Part shown: positions 45,017 through 53,325 of the stretch, one piece after another | How positions within the stretch are numbered: the stretch's first letter is position 1 | Layout: each line of letters begins with the position of its first letter | Assembly: GCF_022179805.1 (NCBI RefSeq) | Contig: NZ_BPUO01000004.1 | Span: 372,001-436,000 of the forward strand | DNA: 64,000 bases | Direction: 5' to 3' | Origin: Cupriavidus pauculus | Lineage (GTDB): Bacteria; Pseudomonadota; Gammaproteobacteria; Burkholderiales; Burkholderiaceae | Notes under the pieces: model-generated | Databases searched by the model: none | Told to the model about the DNA's origin: nothing | The model's input: only the letters and a program-made list of their open reading frames with translations | Program-made: the position numbers and the translations under genes

Positions 45017-45622
45017 CTACTCGTCGATGTCCGGAAAGCCGGCGCGGCCGTGCGTGGCATCGCGCAGGTCCGCATGTGCCTGGTCGCGCAACGTGGCAGG
45101 CAGGCGGATCGTCAGCGTGGCGAGCGCCCCGTAACCGGTGTCGGCCAGCGAGCAGCCGGCCTCGGCATGCTGCTCGATCCAGCGGCGCACGCGCGGTTCG
45201 TCGGCGTAGTCGACCTGCACGGTCAGCGTGGCATAGGCGATGCGCTCGATGCGTGCCGCGTCCTTGAGCGCCATCGCAATCGCATCGGTATAGGCCCGCA
45301 CCAGCCCGCCGGCGCCCAGCTTGATGCCCCCGTAGTAGCGCACCACGGCGGCCAGCACGCCATCCAGGTCGTGATGGCGCAGCACTTCCAGGATCGGTCG
45401 TCCGGCCGTGCCCGATGGCTCGCCGTCGTCGGACATGCCCGACTGCCCGCCCGCCAGCAGCGCCCAGCACACGTGAGTGGCGGCCGGATGCTGCGCACGC
45501 AGGTCCGCGATCACGCCCATGGCCGATTCGCGGTCGGGCACGGGCACGGCCAGCGCGATAAAGCGGCTTTTCCGTATCTCGATGTCGGCGTGGACCGGGG
45601 CGGCTAGGGTGAACGTGGGCAA
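45017..45622 (-). CDS. yigZ: YigZ/IMPACT-family protein with TTG start
   Basis: This 201-aa member of the IMPACT/YigZ family has an N-terminal UPF0029 domain (KSRFIALAVPV, SDDGEPSGTAGRPILEVL, VVRYYGGIKLGAGGLVRAY) and a C-terminal DUF1949-type domain. The start is the TTG at 45622, chosen because the family's N-terminus begins just before TLAAPVHADIEI. YigZ binds or modulates translation factors and has no settled enzyme activity. It is followed closely by the ferredoxin gene. Confidence 0.9.
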   Translation of the reverse strand: MPTFTLAAPVHADIEIRKSRFIALAVPVPDRESAMGVIADLRAQHPAATHVCWALLAGGQSGMSDDGEPSGTAGRPILEVLRHHDLDGVLAAVVRYYGGIKLGAGGLVRAYTDAIAMALKDAARIERIAYATLTVQVDYADEPRVRRWIEQHAEAGCSLADTGYGALATLTIRLPATLRDQAHADLRDATHGRAGFPDIDE

Positions 45623-45703
45623 GGCGGGCTTGGGGCTAAAGGCAGGCAGGAGGGCGAGTGTAGCGCAGGCGCCGGCGGGGCCGTTTGTGTGACAGCTTGC
45701 CGA

Positions 45704-45732
45704 CGGTCAAATGACTGTCACGAAACCGTCTT
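45704..45732 (+). promoter_or_regulatory. Pho box-like array upstream of phoX
   Basis: CGGTCAA, CTGTCAC and CCGTCTT occur as three 7-bp units separated by ATGA and GAAA, an 11-bp period like PhoB sites (CTGTCAT with four-base AT-rich spacers). It lies 103 bases before the phoX ATG. Confidence 0.55.
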
Positions 45733-45834
45733 AAGATCCGGACGGGGCCGATATCGGCCCACAACCGGAATTCCCGAATTCCCACTTCCCACATGGAAAC
45801 GGCAGCGTCCGACTGCCACCACCCACGAACAACC

Positions 45835-47820
45835 ATGTCCGACCAGAACGTCCTTTCCCGTCGCCGTGCCCTGAAGATCCTTGGTGGAGCCCCGATGCTG
45901 CCGCTCGGCGCTGCCGCCGCCAGCCTGGTGGGCGGCATGACCGCCATGGAGGCGGCGTTTGCCGCACCGCGCCGCAAGGCGGGCGCCGCGTTTGCATCGG
46001 CAACGTTCACGGGCATGGCTGCGCCCACGCTGGACAATCCGGCGGCCATGGCCACCACGACGGTGGGGTCGTCGCTGAAGGTTTCGTACGCCGACGGCAC
46101 TGAACAGACCTACACGCTGGCCTACCAGCCGTTCTTCGTCACCGGAGACCTGGTGCCGGACGGCAAGGGCAACCGGGTGCTGGCCGGTGGCTACTACGAC
46201 ATCCAGAACCGGCCGATCCTGGACGACTCGGTGCCAGGCAAGTCGCGGCCGTTCTATTCCGATGCGCCCGATGGCAGCTCGCTGCTGACGCTGCGCAACG
46301 CCAAGGTACGCGGCGTCAAGGGCAATACCGTGTTCGCGGTGGTGCAGTTCGAGTACACGTCGCGCGACCAGGCCGATGCCGAGATGCATGGCATGCTGCC
46401 GTCGCCCATCGCCGTGCTGACGCTGGACCAGGACCCGAAGACCGGCAAGCTGAGCCTGGTGCAGTATCACAACGTGGATACGTCAGGCGTGAACGGGCTG
46501 TGGATCACCTGCGGCGCGAGCCTGTCGCCGTGGAACACGCACCTGTCGAGCGAGGAATACGAGCCCGACGCGGCCCGCGCGGCCACCGACAAGAAGCTGC
46601 GCGGCTTCAGCCAGCACCTGTATGGCGATGCGTCGCGCGCCAACCCCTACAACTACGGCCATCTGCCCGAGGTCACCGTGCATCCCGACGGCACGGGATC
46701 GATCCGCAAGCACTATTGCATGGGGCGCATCTCGCATGAACTCGTGCAGGTAATGCCCGACGAGCGCACGGTGCTGATGGGTGACGATGCCACCAACGGT
46801 GGGCTGTTCATGTTCGTGGCCGACCGTGCGCGCGACCTGTCGGCCGGCAAGCTGTACGTGGCCAAATGGCAGCAGACATCGGGCACCGGCCCGGGCGCGG
46901 CCACGCTGTCGTGGATTCCGCTCGGCAGCGCCACCAGCGACGAGATCCGCAAGCTGGTGGACGGCGGCGTGAAGATCGACGACATCATGGAAGTCCAGTT
47001 CAAGGACCCGGAAGACGCCGCCTACACGCGCATCCTGTTCGACGGCAAGCCTAACTGGGTCAAGCTCAAGCCGGGCCAGGAAAAGGCAGCGGCCTTTCTG
47101 GAAACCCACCGCTACGCCGCGCTGGTGGGCGGCAGCCTGGGCTTTACCAAGATGGAAGGCACCACGGTCAACATCGCCGACCGCAAGGCGTACTCGGCAA
47201 TCTCCCGCATCGAATCGAGCATGCTGGCCGGCCACGCGGCCAATGCCGGCGACATCCGCGTGGAAGGGCCGTATTCGGGCGCGGTCTACGAACTGAACCT
47301 GCGCGACGCGCAGACCGACCGCGCGGGTGCGCGCATCGACAGCGAATGGGTGCCGGTGGACATGGCGCCCGTGCCGGCGCTGGTGTCCGAAGACCTGGGC
47401 GGCGGCTTCAAGAAGGCGCAGGATGCGCTGGGCAACTACGCCAACCCGGACAAGGTGGCCACGCCGGACAACCTCAAGTTCTCGGAGTCGCTGCGCACGC
47501 TGTTCATTGGCGAAGACAGCAACACGCACGTGAACAACTTCCTGTGGGCCTACAACGTCGACACGAAGCAACTGGCGCGCGTGCTGTCGTGCCCGGCTGG
47601 CGCCGAATCCACCGGCCTGCATGCGGTGGACGAAATCCACGGCTGGACCTACATCATGAGCAACTTCCAGCATGCCGGCGACTGGGAAAAGGGCCTGCAC
47701 GACAAGGTGCGCGCGAAGCTGGACCCGCTGGTGCGCGCCAAATACAAGGACCGCTTTGGCGCCGCGGTGGGCTATCTCACCGCCACCCCGACTGCGCTGC
47801 GGCTGGGCAAGCGCGCCTAG
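45835..47820 (+). CDS. phoX: PhoX-type Tat-exported alkaline phosphatase
   Basis: This 661-aa DUF839/PhoX protein has a twin-arginine leader (RRRALKILGGAPMLPLG) cleaved near AFAAPR. The PhoX pattern is seen in RVLAGGYYDI, PWNTHLSSEEY, EVTVHPDG and FIGEDSNTHVNNF. PhoX enzymes are Ca- and Fe-dependent periplasmic phosphomonoesterases induced by phosphate starvation. I chose ATG 45835 (MSDQNVLSRRR) to begin with the leader; an ATG at 45793 in frame would add 14 residues. A Pho-box-like array precedes it. No phosphate transport genes are adjacent. Confidence 0.92.
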   Translation: MSDQNVLSRRRALKILGGAPMLPLGAAAASLVGGMTAMEAAFAAPRRKAGAAFASATFTGMAAPTLDNPAAMATTTVGSSLKVSYADGTEQTYTLAYQPFFVTGDLVPDGKGNRVLAGGYYDIQNRPILDDSVPGKSRPFYSDAPDGSSLLTLRNAKVRGVKGNTVFAVVQFEYTSRDQADAEMHGMLPSPIAVLTLDQDPKTGKLSLVQYHNVDTSGVNGLWITCGASLSPWNTHLSSEEYEPDAARAATDKKLRGFSQHLYGDASRANPYNYGHLPEVTVHPDGTGSIRKHYCMGRISHELVQVMPDERTVLMGDDATNGGLFMFVADRARDLSAGKLYVAKWQQTSGTGPGAATLSWIPLGSATSDEIRKLVDGGVKIDDIMEVQFKDPEDAAYTRILFDGKPNWVKLKPGQEKAAAFLETHRYAALVGGSLGFTKMEGTTVNIADRKAYSAISRIESSMLAGHAANAGDIRVEGPYSGAVYELNLRDAQTDRAGARIDSEWVPVDMAPVPALVSEDLGGGFKKAQDALGNYANPDKVATPDNLKFSESLRTLFIGEDSNTHVNNFLWAYNVDTKQLARVLSCPAGAESTGLHAVDEIHGWTYIMSNFQHAGDWEKGLHDKVRAKLDPLVRAKYKDRFGAAVGYLTATPTALRLGKRA

Positions 47821-47919
47821 GCGGCACCGACGCTGTCTGACCACGCAGGCGCCGCGGGCCTGCTACCCTGTGGGCTTGCCGACCGGCATTCCGACCGGCG
47901 CAACCCCACAGGAGACCCC

Positions 47920-48543
47920 ATGACCCAGCCCGCCGCCGACCTGACCGCGCGCCGCATGGCGCCCGCCACCGAGCGTAACCGCGAGCCCATCCTGGCCGTG
48001 TTGCGCGGCGTGCTGCCCCAATCGGGCACGGTGCTCGAGATCGCCAGCGGCACCGGCCAGCACGCCGTGCATTTTGCGGCGGCGCTTCCCGGGCTGACCT
48101 GGCAGCCGAGCGACCTCGATGCCACGCACCGCGAATCGATTGCCGCCTGGACGGCCCACGCGCAGCTTGCGAACGTTTTGCCGCCGCTGGCCATCGACGT
48201 CCGGCAGGAGCCGTGGGGCATCGACGCGGTGGACGCCATCGTCTGCATCAACATGATCCACATTGCGCCCTGGGCCGCTGCCGAAGCGCTGTTCACCGGC
48301 GCGGGAAAGCGGCTCGGCCCGGGCGGCGTGCTGTACCTGTACGGCCCTTACCGCCGCCATGGCGCCCATACGGCCCCCAGCAACGAAGCGTTCGACCGGC
48401 AACTGAAAGTGGCCGATGCCGAATGGGGCGTGCGCGACATGGAAGACGTGATCGCGCTTGGCGCGGCGCACGGCCTGACCTGCGACGAACCGGTGCCGAT
48501 GCCGGCCAACAACTTCAGCCTGGTGTTTCGCAAGGCGGGTTGA
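47920..48543 (+). CDS. DUF938 S-adenosylmethionine-dependent methyltransferase-like protein
   Basis: This 207-aa protein has a class I methyltransferase core: the SAM-binding LEIASGTGQHAVHFA (residues 40-54), the acidic PSDLDATHRESI and the later CINMIHIAPW. The family is widespread in proteobacteria and has unknown substrate. A GGAG box stands before the ATG. It follows phoX by 100 bases and may be read from the same or its own promoter. Confidence 0.88.
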   Translation: MTQPAADLTARRMAPATERNREPILAVLRGVLPQSGTVLEIASGTGQHAVHFAAALPGLTWQPSDLDATHRESIAAWTAHAQLANVLPPLAIDVRQEPWGIDAVDAIVCINMIHIAPWAAAEALFTGAGKRLGPGGVLYLYGPYRRHGAHTAPSNEAFDRQLKVADAEWGVRDMEDVIALGAAHGLTCDEPVPMPANNFSLVFRKAG

Positions 48544-48664
48544 GGGCTTCGCGCACGGAATGTTGTGGAAGCGTTAAGGATTGCGACATTGCTGTGACGG
48601 TGGTTGAGCGGCCATCGCTCCATCTCTACGCTGGGCTTCGTGGTGTTCAACCAGGAGCCCGGCC

Positions 48665-49201
48665 ATGCATGCCGAAGCCTTAGCTGTCGCGGAAATCATC
48701 GAAACCCATCGCCTGTCTCAGGTGCCCCAGCCTGACCACGGCGCGCACGACCTGTACCGGGCGATGCGCGAGGTGTTCTGCCTGCCGATCAAGGGGCTGA
48801 CGCCCGCCGAGGTCATCGAGAACCGGCTTGTCGACTTGTCCATCGAAGCGCTGACGCAAGCCATCGAGGCCGGCGAGTTTTGCGTGGAGTGGGACCCGGA
48901 CAGACGGTGCCAGGAGCTGCCGGTATGGCAATTCCTGGAGCCGGCACGGAGGTTGATGCCGCCTGTTATGGCTTTGCTGCGTGAGAATCGCTTCGACACA
49001 AGCGATTTCTGGTCGGACCACGGCGATGATCTGCTGGATCTGACGCCAGCCGAGGTGCTCTGCGGCAAACTGTTCATCACGCGTCAATGGGTAGACCTGG
49101 ACCAGGCCAGCTACCTTGCCGAGCCCGATGCCAGGCGGCAGCAGATCGTGATGGATCACTACAAGTACGAGGTGGCGGAGCGGACGGGGGTGAGCGTATG
49201 A
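48665..49201 (+). CDS. Putative antitoxin of a RES-type toxin-antitoxin pair
   Basis: This 178-aa protein shows an internal duplication: LTPAEVIENRL (45-55) and LTPAEVLCGKLF (126-137) with similar flanks. It does not look like the usual Xre/MbcA antitoxin with an N-terminal helix-turn-helix, which makes the assignment positional: it is followed by a RES-domain gene with a 4-base ATGA overlap. GC content and codon use are a little lower than in neighbours, consistent with transfer. Confidence 0.7.
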   Translation: MHAEALAVAEIIETHRLSQVPQPDHGAHDLYRAMREVFCLPIKGLTPAEVIENRLVDLSIEALTQAIEAGEFCVEWDPDRRCQELPVWQFLEPARRLMPPVMALLRENRFDTSDFWSDHGDDLLDLTPAEVLCGKLFITRQWVDLDQASYLAEPDARRQQIVMDHYKYEVAERTGVSV

Positions 49202-49896
49202 GTCCGTACGCTCGCGACAATCCTTGTGCTCCGATGCCACCCCGCAGCCACCTGATCGAGATCCTTGCGGACAGCGTATGCGTATTGCGTCGTGGCACGT
49301 GGCTGGTCAGGGCGGCTCGATCCCCGGAGCAGGTGTTGCCGGAATCGGTCTCCAATACGTATCGTTGGGGACCTCCGGATTCGGCACGGAATGCCGAGGC
49401 CGGTTTCCCATTCTATTGGGTGTATGCCGCCGAAGATGTCGCCACTGCGGTTTGGGAAGGCCAGTTCTGCAAAACCAGCAAGAAGCGTCCAGGCTTCTTT
49501 AAAGTGGATCGTGGCGCGGCTGAAACTGGGTTATTGGCTGTTTTCCGGCTGGAGACTGATCTGCCACTGCTAGAACTTGGCGGTAGCACGGGCACCCGGC
49601 TCGGGCTCTACGACCGCATCTCGCAACCCAACCACAAATGGTGCCAGCGCCTAGGCATGGAGTTACACCACGTGCTATCCGAACTCCACCCGCGCACTGG
49701 TGTGATCGGTATCCGCTATCCATCCAGGCGAATGCGCAATCGTTCCGCAGTGGCCATCCACTCGGATTACCTGAAGGATTGGCGACGATCGATCACGGTC
49801 CAAACGTCCCGCTTTGGCCAGATGCCGTTCCACCGTGAACTACGCCGGGATCCGTGCTGTCTCGCGGAAGTGGAAAACCGTCAGATGGCTGTGTAA
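49198..49896 (+). CDS. RES-domain toxin
   Basis: This 232-aa protein contains a RES domain (about residues 35-205) with the family's WLVRAARSP, YRWGPPDSARNAEAGF, YWVYAAEDVATAVWE and VFRLETDLPLLEL segments. RES toxins degrade NAD+ and are held in check by their antitoxin. I started at 49198 because the ATG overlaps the antitoxin stop; the longer frame runs inside that gene. The next gene is convergent, six bases beyond the stop. Confidence 0.85.
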   Translation: MSPYARDNPCAPMPPRSHLIEILADSVCVLRRGTWLVRAARSPEQVLPESVSNTYRWGPPDSARNAEAGFPFYWVYAAEDVATAVWEGQFCKTSKKRPGFFKVDRGAAETGLLAVFRLETDLPLLELGGSTGTRLGLYDRISQPNHKWCQRLGMELHHVLSELHPRTGVIGIRYPSRRMRNRSAVAIHSDYLKDWRRSITVQTSRFGQMPFHRELRRDPCCLAEVENRQMAV

Positions 49897-49902
49897 GGCT
49901 GC

Positions 49903-50667
49903 CTACCCCCGCACCAGCATCACCAGCGCCGTGGCAATCAGGCACACGGCGAATGCGGCGCGCAGGCGGCGCTCCGGCATGCGGTGGGCCAGCGCCACAC
50001 CCCACGAGATCGTGAGCATGCCCCCGAGCGACAGCGGAATGCCGCTGTACCAGTCGACATGGCCCGCGTGGGCGTAGGTGAGCAGGGCGACGACGGCGCC
50101 TGGTGTCACCAACGCCAGGGCCAGGCCCTGCGCTGCAGCCTGGCGCATGCCGAACAGGCCCACCAGTGCCGGTGCGGCGACCACGCCGCCGCCCACGCTG
50201 AAGAAGCCCGAGAACGCGCCGCCGACGACGCCGACGGCGGGGATCCACGCCGTGGAAACGCGGGCTTGCTGATGCGTCGTAGAGCGGCCGGGGAGCAGGC
50301 GCCAGAGGAAGTACAGCGCCAGTCCGATCATGAAGACGGCGAAGATGCGACGTAGCAGTGCGGCGTCGATCGATGTGGCGAGCCGGGCCGAGAGGTAGGT
50401 TGCGAGTACGGCGGACAGGCCGAGGACGACCGCGGTCTTCAGGTCGATGTCGGCGCGCTTGCGGTATTGCCAGAAGCCGATCAAGACGTTGGGCGCGATC
50501 ATGACGAGCGAAGTGCCCTGCGCCAGTTGCTGGTCCATGCCGTAGAGCAGGCCCAGCGCAGGAATCGCGATCAGGCCGCCGCCGATGCCGAAGAGGCCGC
50601 CCACGCCGCCAAGCAGCCCTCCAAGTCCGAAGATGAGCAGGGCGGACAACAGCGAATGGTCAGGCAT
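49903..50667 (-). CDS. TauE/SafE-family sulfite or anion exporter
   Basis: This 254-aa membrane protein has about eight helices and glycine-rich duplicated motifs (GGVGGLFGIGGGLIAIPAL near residue 20, GGAFSGFFSVGGGVVAAPAL in the second half). The family exports sulfite, sulfoacetate or related anions. It is convergent with the RES toxin gene and stands alone, and the sulfur operon 5-10 kb away is not in direct linkage. Confidence 0.9.
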   Translation of the reverse strand: MPDHSLLSALLIFGLGGLLGGVGGLFGIGGGLIAIPALGLLYGMDQQLAQGTSLVMIAPNVLIGFWQYRKRADIDLKTAVVLGLSAVLATYLSARLATSIDAALLRRIFAVFMIGLALYFLWRLLPGRSTTHQQARVSTAWIPAVGVVGGAFSGFFSVGGGVVAAPALVGLFGMRQAAAQGLALALVTPGAVVALLTYAHAGHVDWYSGIPLSLGGMLTISWGVALAHRMPERRLRAAFAVCLIATALVMLVRG

Positions 50668-50752
50668 GGCGAATCAGGGGCGGGGGCGAACGAGCAAGCG
50701 CCCGATGATACGCGGACATGGACCAGACATTGGGGAATTCGAGGACAGGGTG

Positions 50753-52180
50753 TCATTCCCCGCGTACGCGGGCAACGGCCGGGAAGCCGCCCGCTCCGGC
50801 CACGGTGTCCGGCGCCGCCCGCCAGCCGCCGCCCATGGCCTGGTACAGCGCCACGCTGGCGTTGAGGCGATCCGCGTGCGCCTGGATCAGGTTCAGTTCC
50901 GCGCTGAATAGCTGGCGCTGGGCGTCGAGCTGCTCCAGGTAGGGCGAGTAGCCGGCGCGATACCGGTTGGTGGCGTGCCGTAGCGCAGCGGCCAGCGCGT
51001 CGCGCTGTTCGCGCAGGCGCGCTTCCTGTTCGCCGAGCTTCTGCACGGCGGCGAGATTGTCGTTGACCTCGCGGAATGCGGTCAGCGCCACGCGGCGGTA
51101 GGCGTAGGCGGCCTCGTCGCGTTGCGCGGCGGCGGCATCGGCGCCGGCCACGATACGTCCACCCTCGAACAGCGGTGCGAGCACGCTGCCGCCGAGTGTC
51201 CAGATACGCAGCGGATTGGCCAGCCCGGTGGCATACACCAGGCCGCCCGAGGCGGTCAGCGGAATGCGTGGCAGGTACGCCTTGCGTGCGGCGGACAGGC
51301 TGGCGTCGGTGGCGGCCAGCGTGTATTCGGCCTGGGCGATGTCGGGGCGCCGGCGCAGCAGGTCGGACGGCAGACCATCGGGCACCGCCGGTTGCTGTAA
51401 CGCCTGCAGCGGTATCCCACGCGCGATGGCCGAAGCGTCGGTGGCGCCGGTCAGTACGGCCAGCGCGTTTTCCTGGCGCGTGACGGCTAGCTCGGACTGT
51501 GGCACGGCTTGGGCGGTCGATTCGTATTCGGCGCGTGCCTGTTCGTATTCGAGCTGGGAGGTATAGCCCGCCTGCGCGCGACCGCGCGCCAGGCGCAGCG
51601 CATCGGCGCGCGATGCCAGCGTTTGCCGCACCACTTCCAGTTGCGCGTCGAGCGCGCGCAGCGTGATGTACCCGCGCGCGGCCGCTGCCGACACGGACAG
51701 GATGGTGGTGTCGCGCGCCGCTTCGCTGGCCAGCAGGCTGCTGCGCGCGGCGCCCACCGTATCGCTGATGCGCCCGAACAGGTCCACTTCGTATGCGGCA
51801 TCGAGCGTCAGTTGCCCGGTGCTGGCCGCGCGCGGCACGCCGAACGCGTTGATTGCCCGCGCCCGCGTGCCGCCGGCCTCGAAATCGAGCGTCGGAAACA
51901 GCGCGGCGCGGGCAATGCGCGACTGGGCATCGGCCTGGCGCACGCGCGTCACGGCAATGGCGATGTCGTCGTTCTGCGCCAGCGCCTGGGTGACGAGCGC
52001 GGTCAGCGCCGGATCGCCATACGCCTGCCACCAGTCGCGCTCGATGGCCACCGTCGGGCCGGGGTCCACGCGCCAGGCCAGCGGCGGCACAACGGGTTCC
52101 GGCGCCGGAGGTCGCGGTCCCATGCAGCCCGCAAGCAACACGCAGGCGAGCAGCAGGGCGGGATGGCGTGTTTGGTTCAT
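50753..52180 (-). CDS. Outer-membrane efflux lipoprotein, NodT/OprM type
   Basis: This 475-aa TolC-like channel has a lipobox (LLLACVLLAGC), so it is lipid-anchored. The repeated outer-membrane efflux domains are visible (YGDPALTALVTQALAQN, then DLLRRRPDIAQAEYTLAATD). It is the last gene of an operon: its ATG overlaps the HlyD-like stop by four bases (ATGA). With the adaptor and the DHA2 MFS pump upstream it forms a tripartite drug exporter. Confidence 0.93.
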   Translation of the reverse strand: MNQTRHPALLLACVLLAGCMGPRPPAPEPVVPPLAWRVDPGPTVAIERDWWQAYGDPALTALVTQALAQNDDIAIAVTRVRQADAQSRIARAALFPTLDFEAGGTRARAINAFGVPRAASTGQLTLDAAYEVDLFGRISDTVGAARSSLLASEAARDTTILSVSAAAARGYITLRALDAQLEVVRQTLASRADALRLARGRAQAGYTSQLEYEQARAEYESTAQAVPQSELAVTRQENALAVLTGATDASAIARGIPLQALQQPAVPDGLPSDLLRRRPDIAQAEYTLAATDASLSAARKAYLPRIPLTASGGLVYATGLANPLRIWTLGGSVLAPLFEGGRIVAGADAAAAQRDEAAYAYRRVALTAFREVNDNLAAVQKLGEQEARLREQRDALAAALRHATNRYRAGYSPYLEQLDAQRQLFSAELNLIQAHADRLNASVALYQAMGGGWRAAPDTVAGAGGFPAVARVRGE

Positions 52181-53325
52181 CGGCTGGCCGGGCGGTTGCT
52201 GCCGGTGTCGACTTCCGCCTGCACCGACATGCCGGGGCGCAGGCGGTCCGCCAGTGGCTGGTCGGGGTCGATCGTGATGCGCACCGAGATGCGCTGCGCC
52301 ACCTTGACGAAGTTGCCCGTGGCGTTGTCGGCGACGATGACCGCGAATTCCGATCCGGCGGCCGGTGACAGCCGTTCCACGCGGCCGGTCAGGCGTGCGT
52401 TGTCCAGCGCGTCCACGCGGAACGTGGCCTTCTGCCCCGGTGCCATGTGGGCCGTCTGGGCTTCCTTGTAGTTGGCGATGACCCAGCGTTGCGGCGGCAC
52501 CAGGAACATCAGCTGCGTGCCCGATGTCACGTACTGTCCCAGCCGCGCGCCGATCTGGCTCAGCCGCCCGTCCTGCGGGGCGCTCACGACGGTGTTCGAT
52601 AGGTCGATGGCGGCCAGTTGCAGCGCGGCGCGCGCCTGTTCCACGGCGGCCTTCAGGCCGTCGCGGCCGACGATGATGGCCTGCACGTCCTGGCGCGCGA
52701 TTTCCACGGCGGCACGCGACTGCTCGACACCGGCCTCGGCCTGGCGCAACGCGGCGCGTGTCTGGTCGCGCTCGCGCAGCGAGACCGAACCATCGGCAAC
52801 CAGTTCGTCCACGCGCTTCATGTCGGCCTGTGCGCGCAGTAGCTGGGCGCGGGCGTTGTCGGCATTGGCCCGTTGCGATGTCACGGTGGCTTCGCGGGCG
52901 CGCTGGGTCTGGTCCGCGTTGGCAAGGTTGGCCACCTGCGTGTCCAGCGATGCGCGTGCCTGTTCCACGCGTTGCCGGTAGATCCGGTCGTCGATGCGCA
53001 GTAGCACCTGTCCCGCCGTGACCAGGTCGAAGTCATGCACGGGCACTTCGGTGACATAGCCGCTGACCTGCGGACTGATGAACGTGGTCTGGCCGCGCAC
53101 ATAGGCGTTGTCGGTGCTCTGGATCGTCGGCGAGAACGGCGGCAGGCCCCATGCATAGAGGATGATCATCACGCTGGCCAGCGCCACCAGCACGATCAGC
53201 GCGGTCAGGCGCCACGATCCGCGCGGTGGTGCCCAGCCCTTGGGCGCGGTCTCCACCTCGACCGGATCTTCCAGCCGTTCCGGTTTGCCCGGCGGTGGGG
53301 CGTGGCGCTCGGGCGAATCGGTCAA
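52177..53325 (-). CDS. HlyD/EmrA-type periplasmic adaptor with TTG start
   Basis: This 382-aa membrane-fusion protein has one transmembrane helix (TALIVLVALASVMIILYAWG, about 40-59), a lipoyl half (TTFISPQVSGYVTEVPVHDF), a long coiled-coil hairpin and a beta-barrel. The start is the TTG at 53325, with AGGAG eight bases before and overlap with the MFS stop (TTGA). That start fixes the N-terminus at LTDSPERHAP. It links the MFS pump to the NodT channel. Confidence 0.92.
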   Translation of the reverse strand: MTDSPERHAPPPGKPERLEDPVEVETAPKGWAPPRGSWRLTALIVLVALASVMIILYAWGLPPFSPTIQSTDNAYVRGQTTFISPQVSGYVTEVPVHDFDLVTAGQVLLRIDDRIYRQRVEQARASLDTQVANLANADQTQRAREATVTSQRANADNARAQLLRAQADMKRVDELVADGSVSLRERDQTRAALRQAEAGVEQSRAAVEIARQDVQAIIVGRDGLKAAVEQARAALQLAAIDLSNTVVSAPQDGRLSQIGARLGQYVTSGTQLMFLVPPQRWVIANYKEAQTAHMAPGQKATFRVDALDNARLTGRVERLSPAAGSEFAVIVADNATGNFVKVAQRISVRITIDPDQPLADRLRPGMSVQAEVDTGSNRPASR

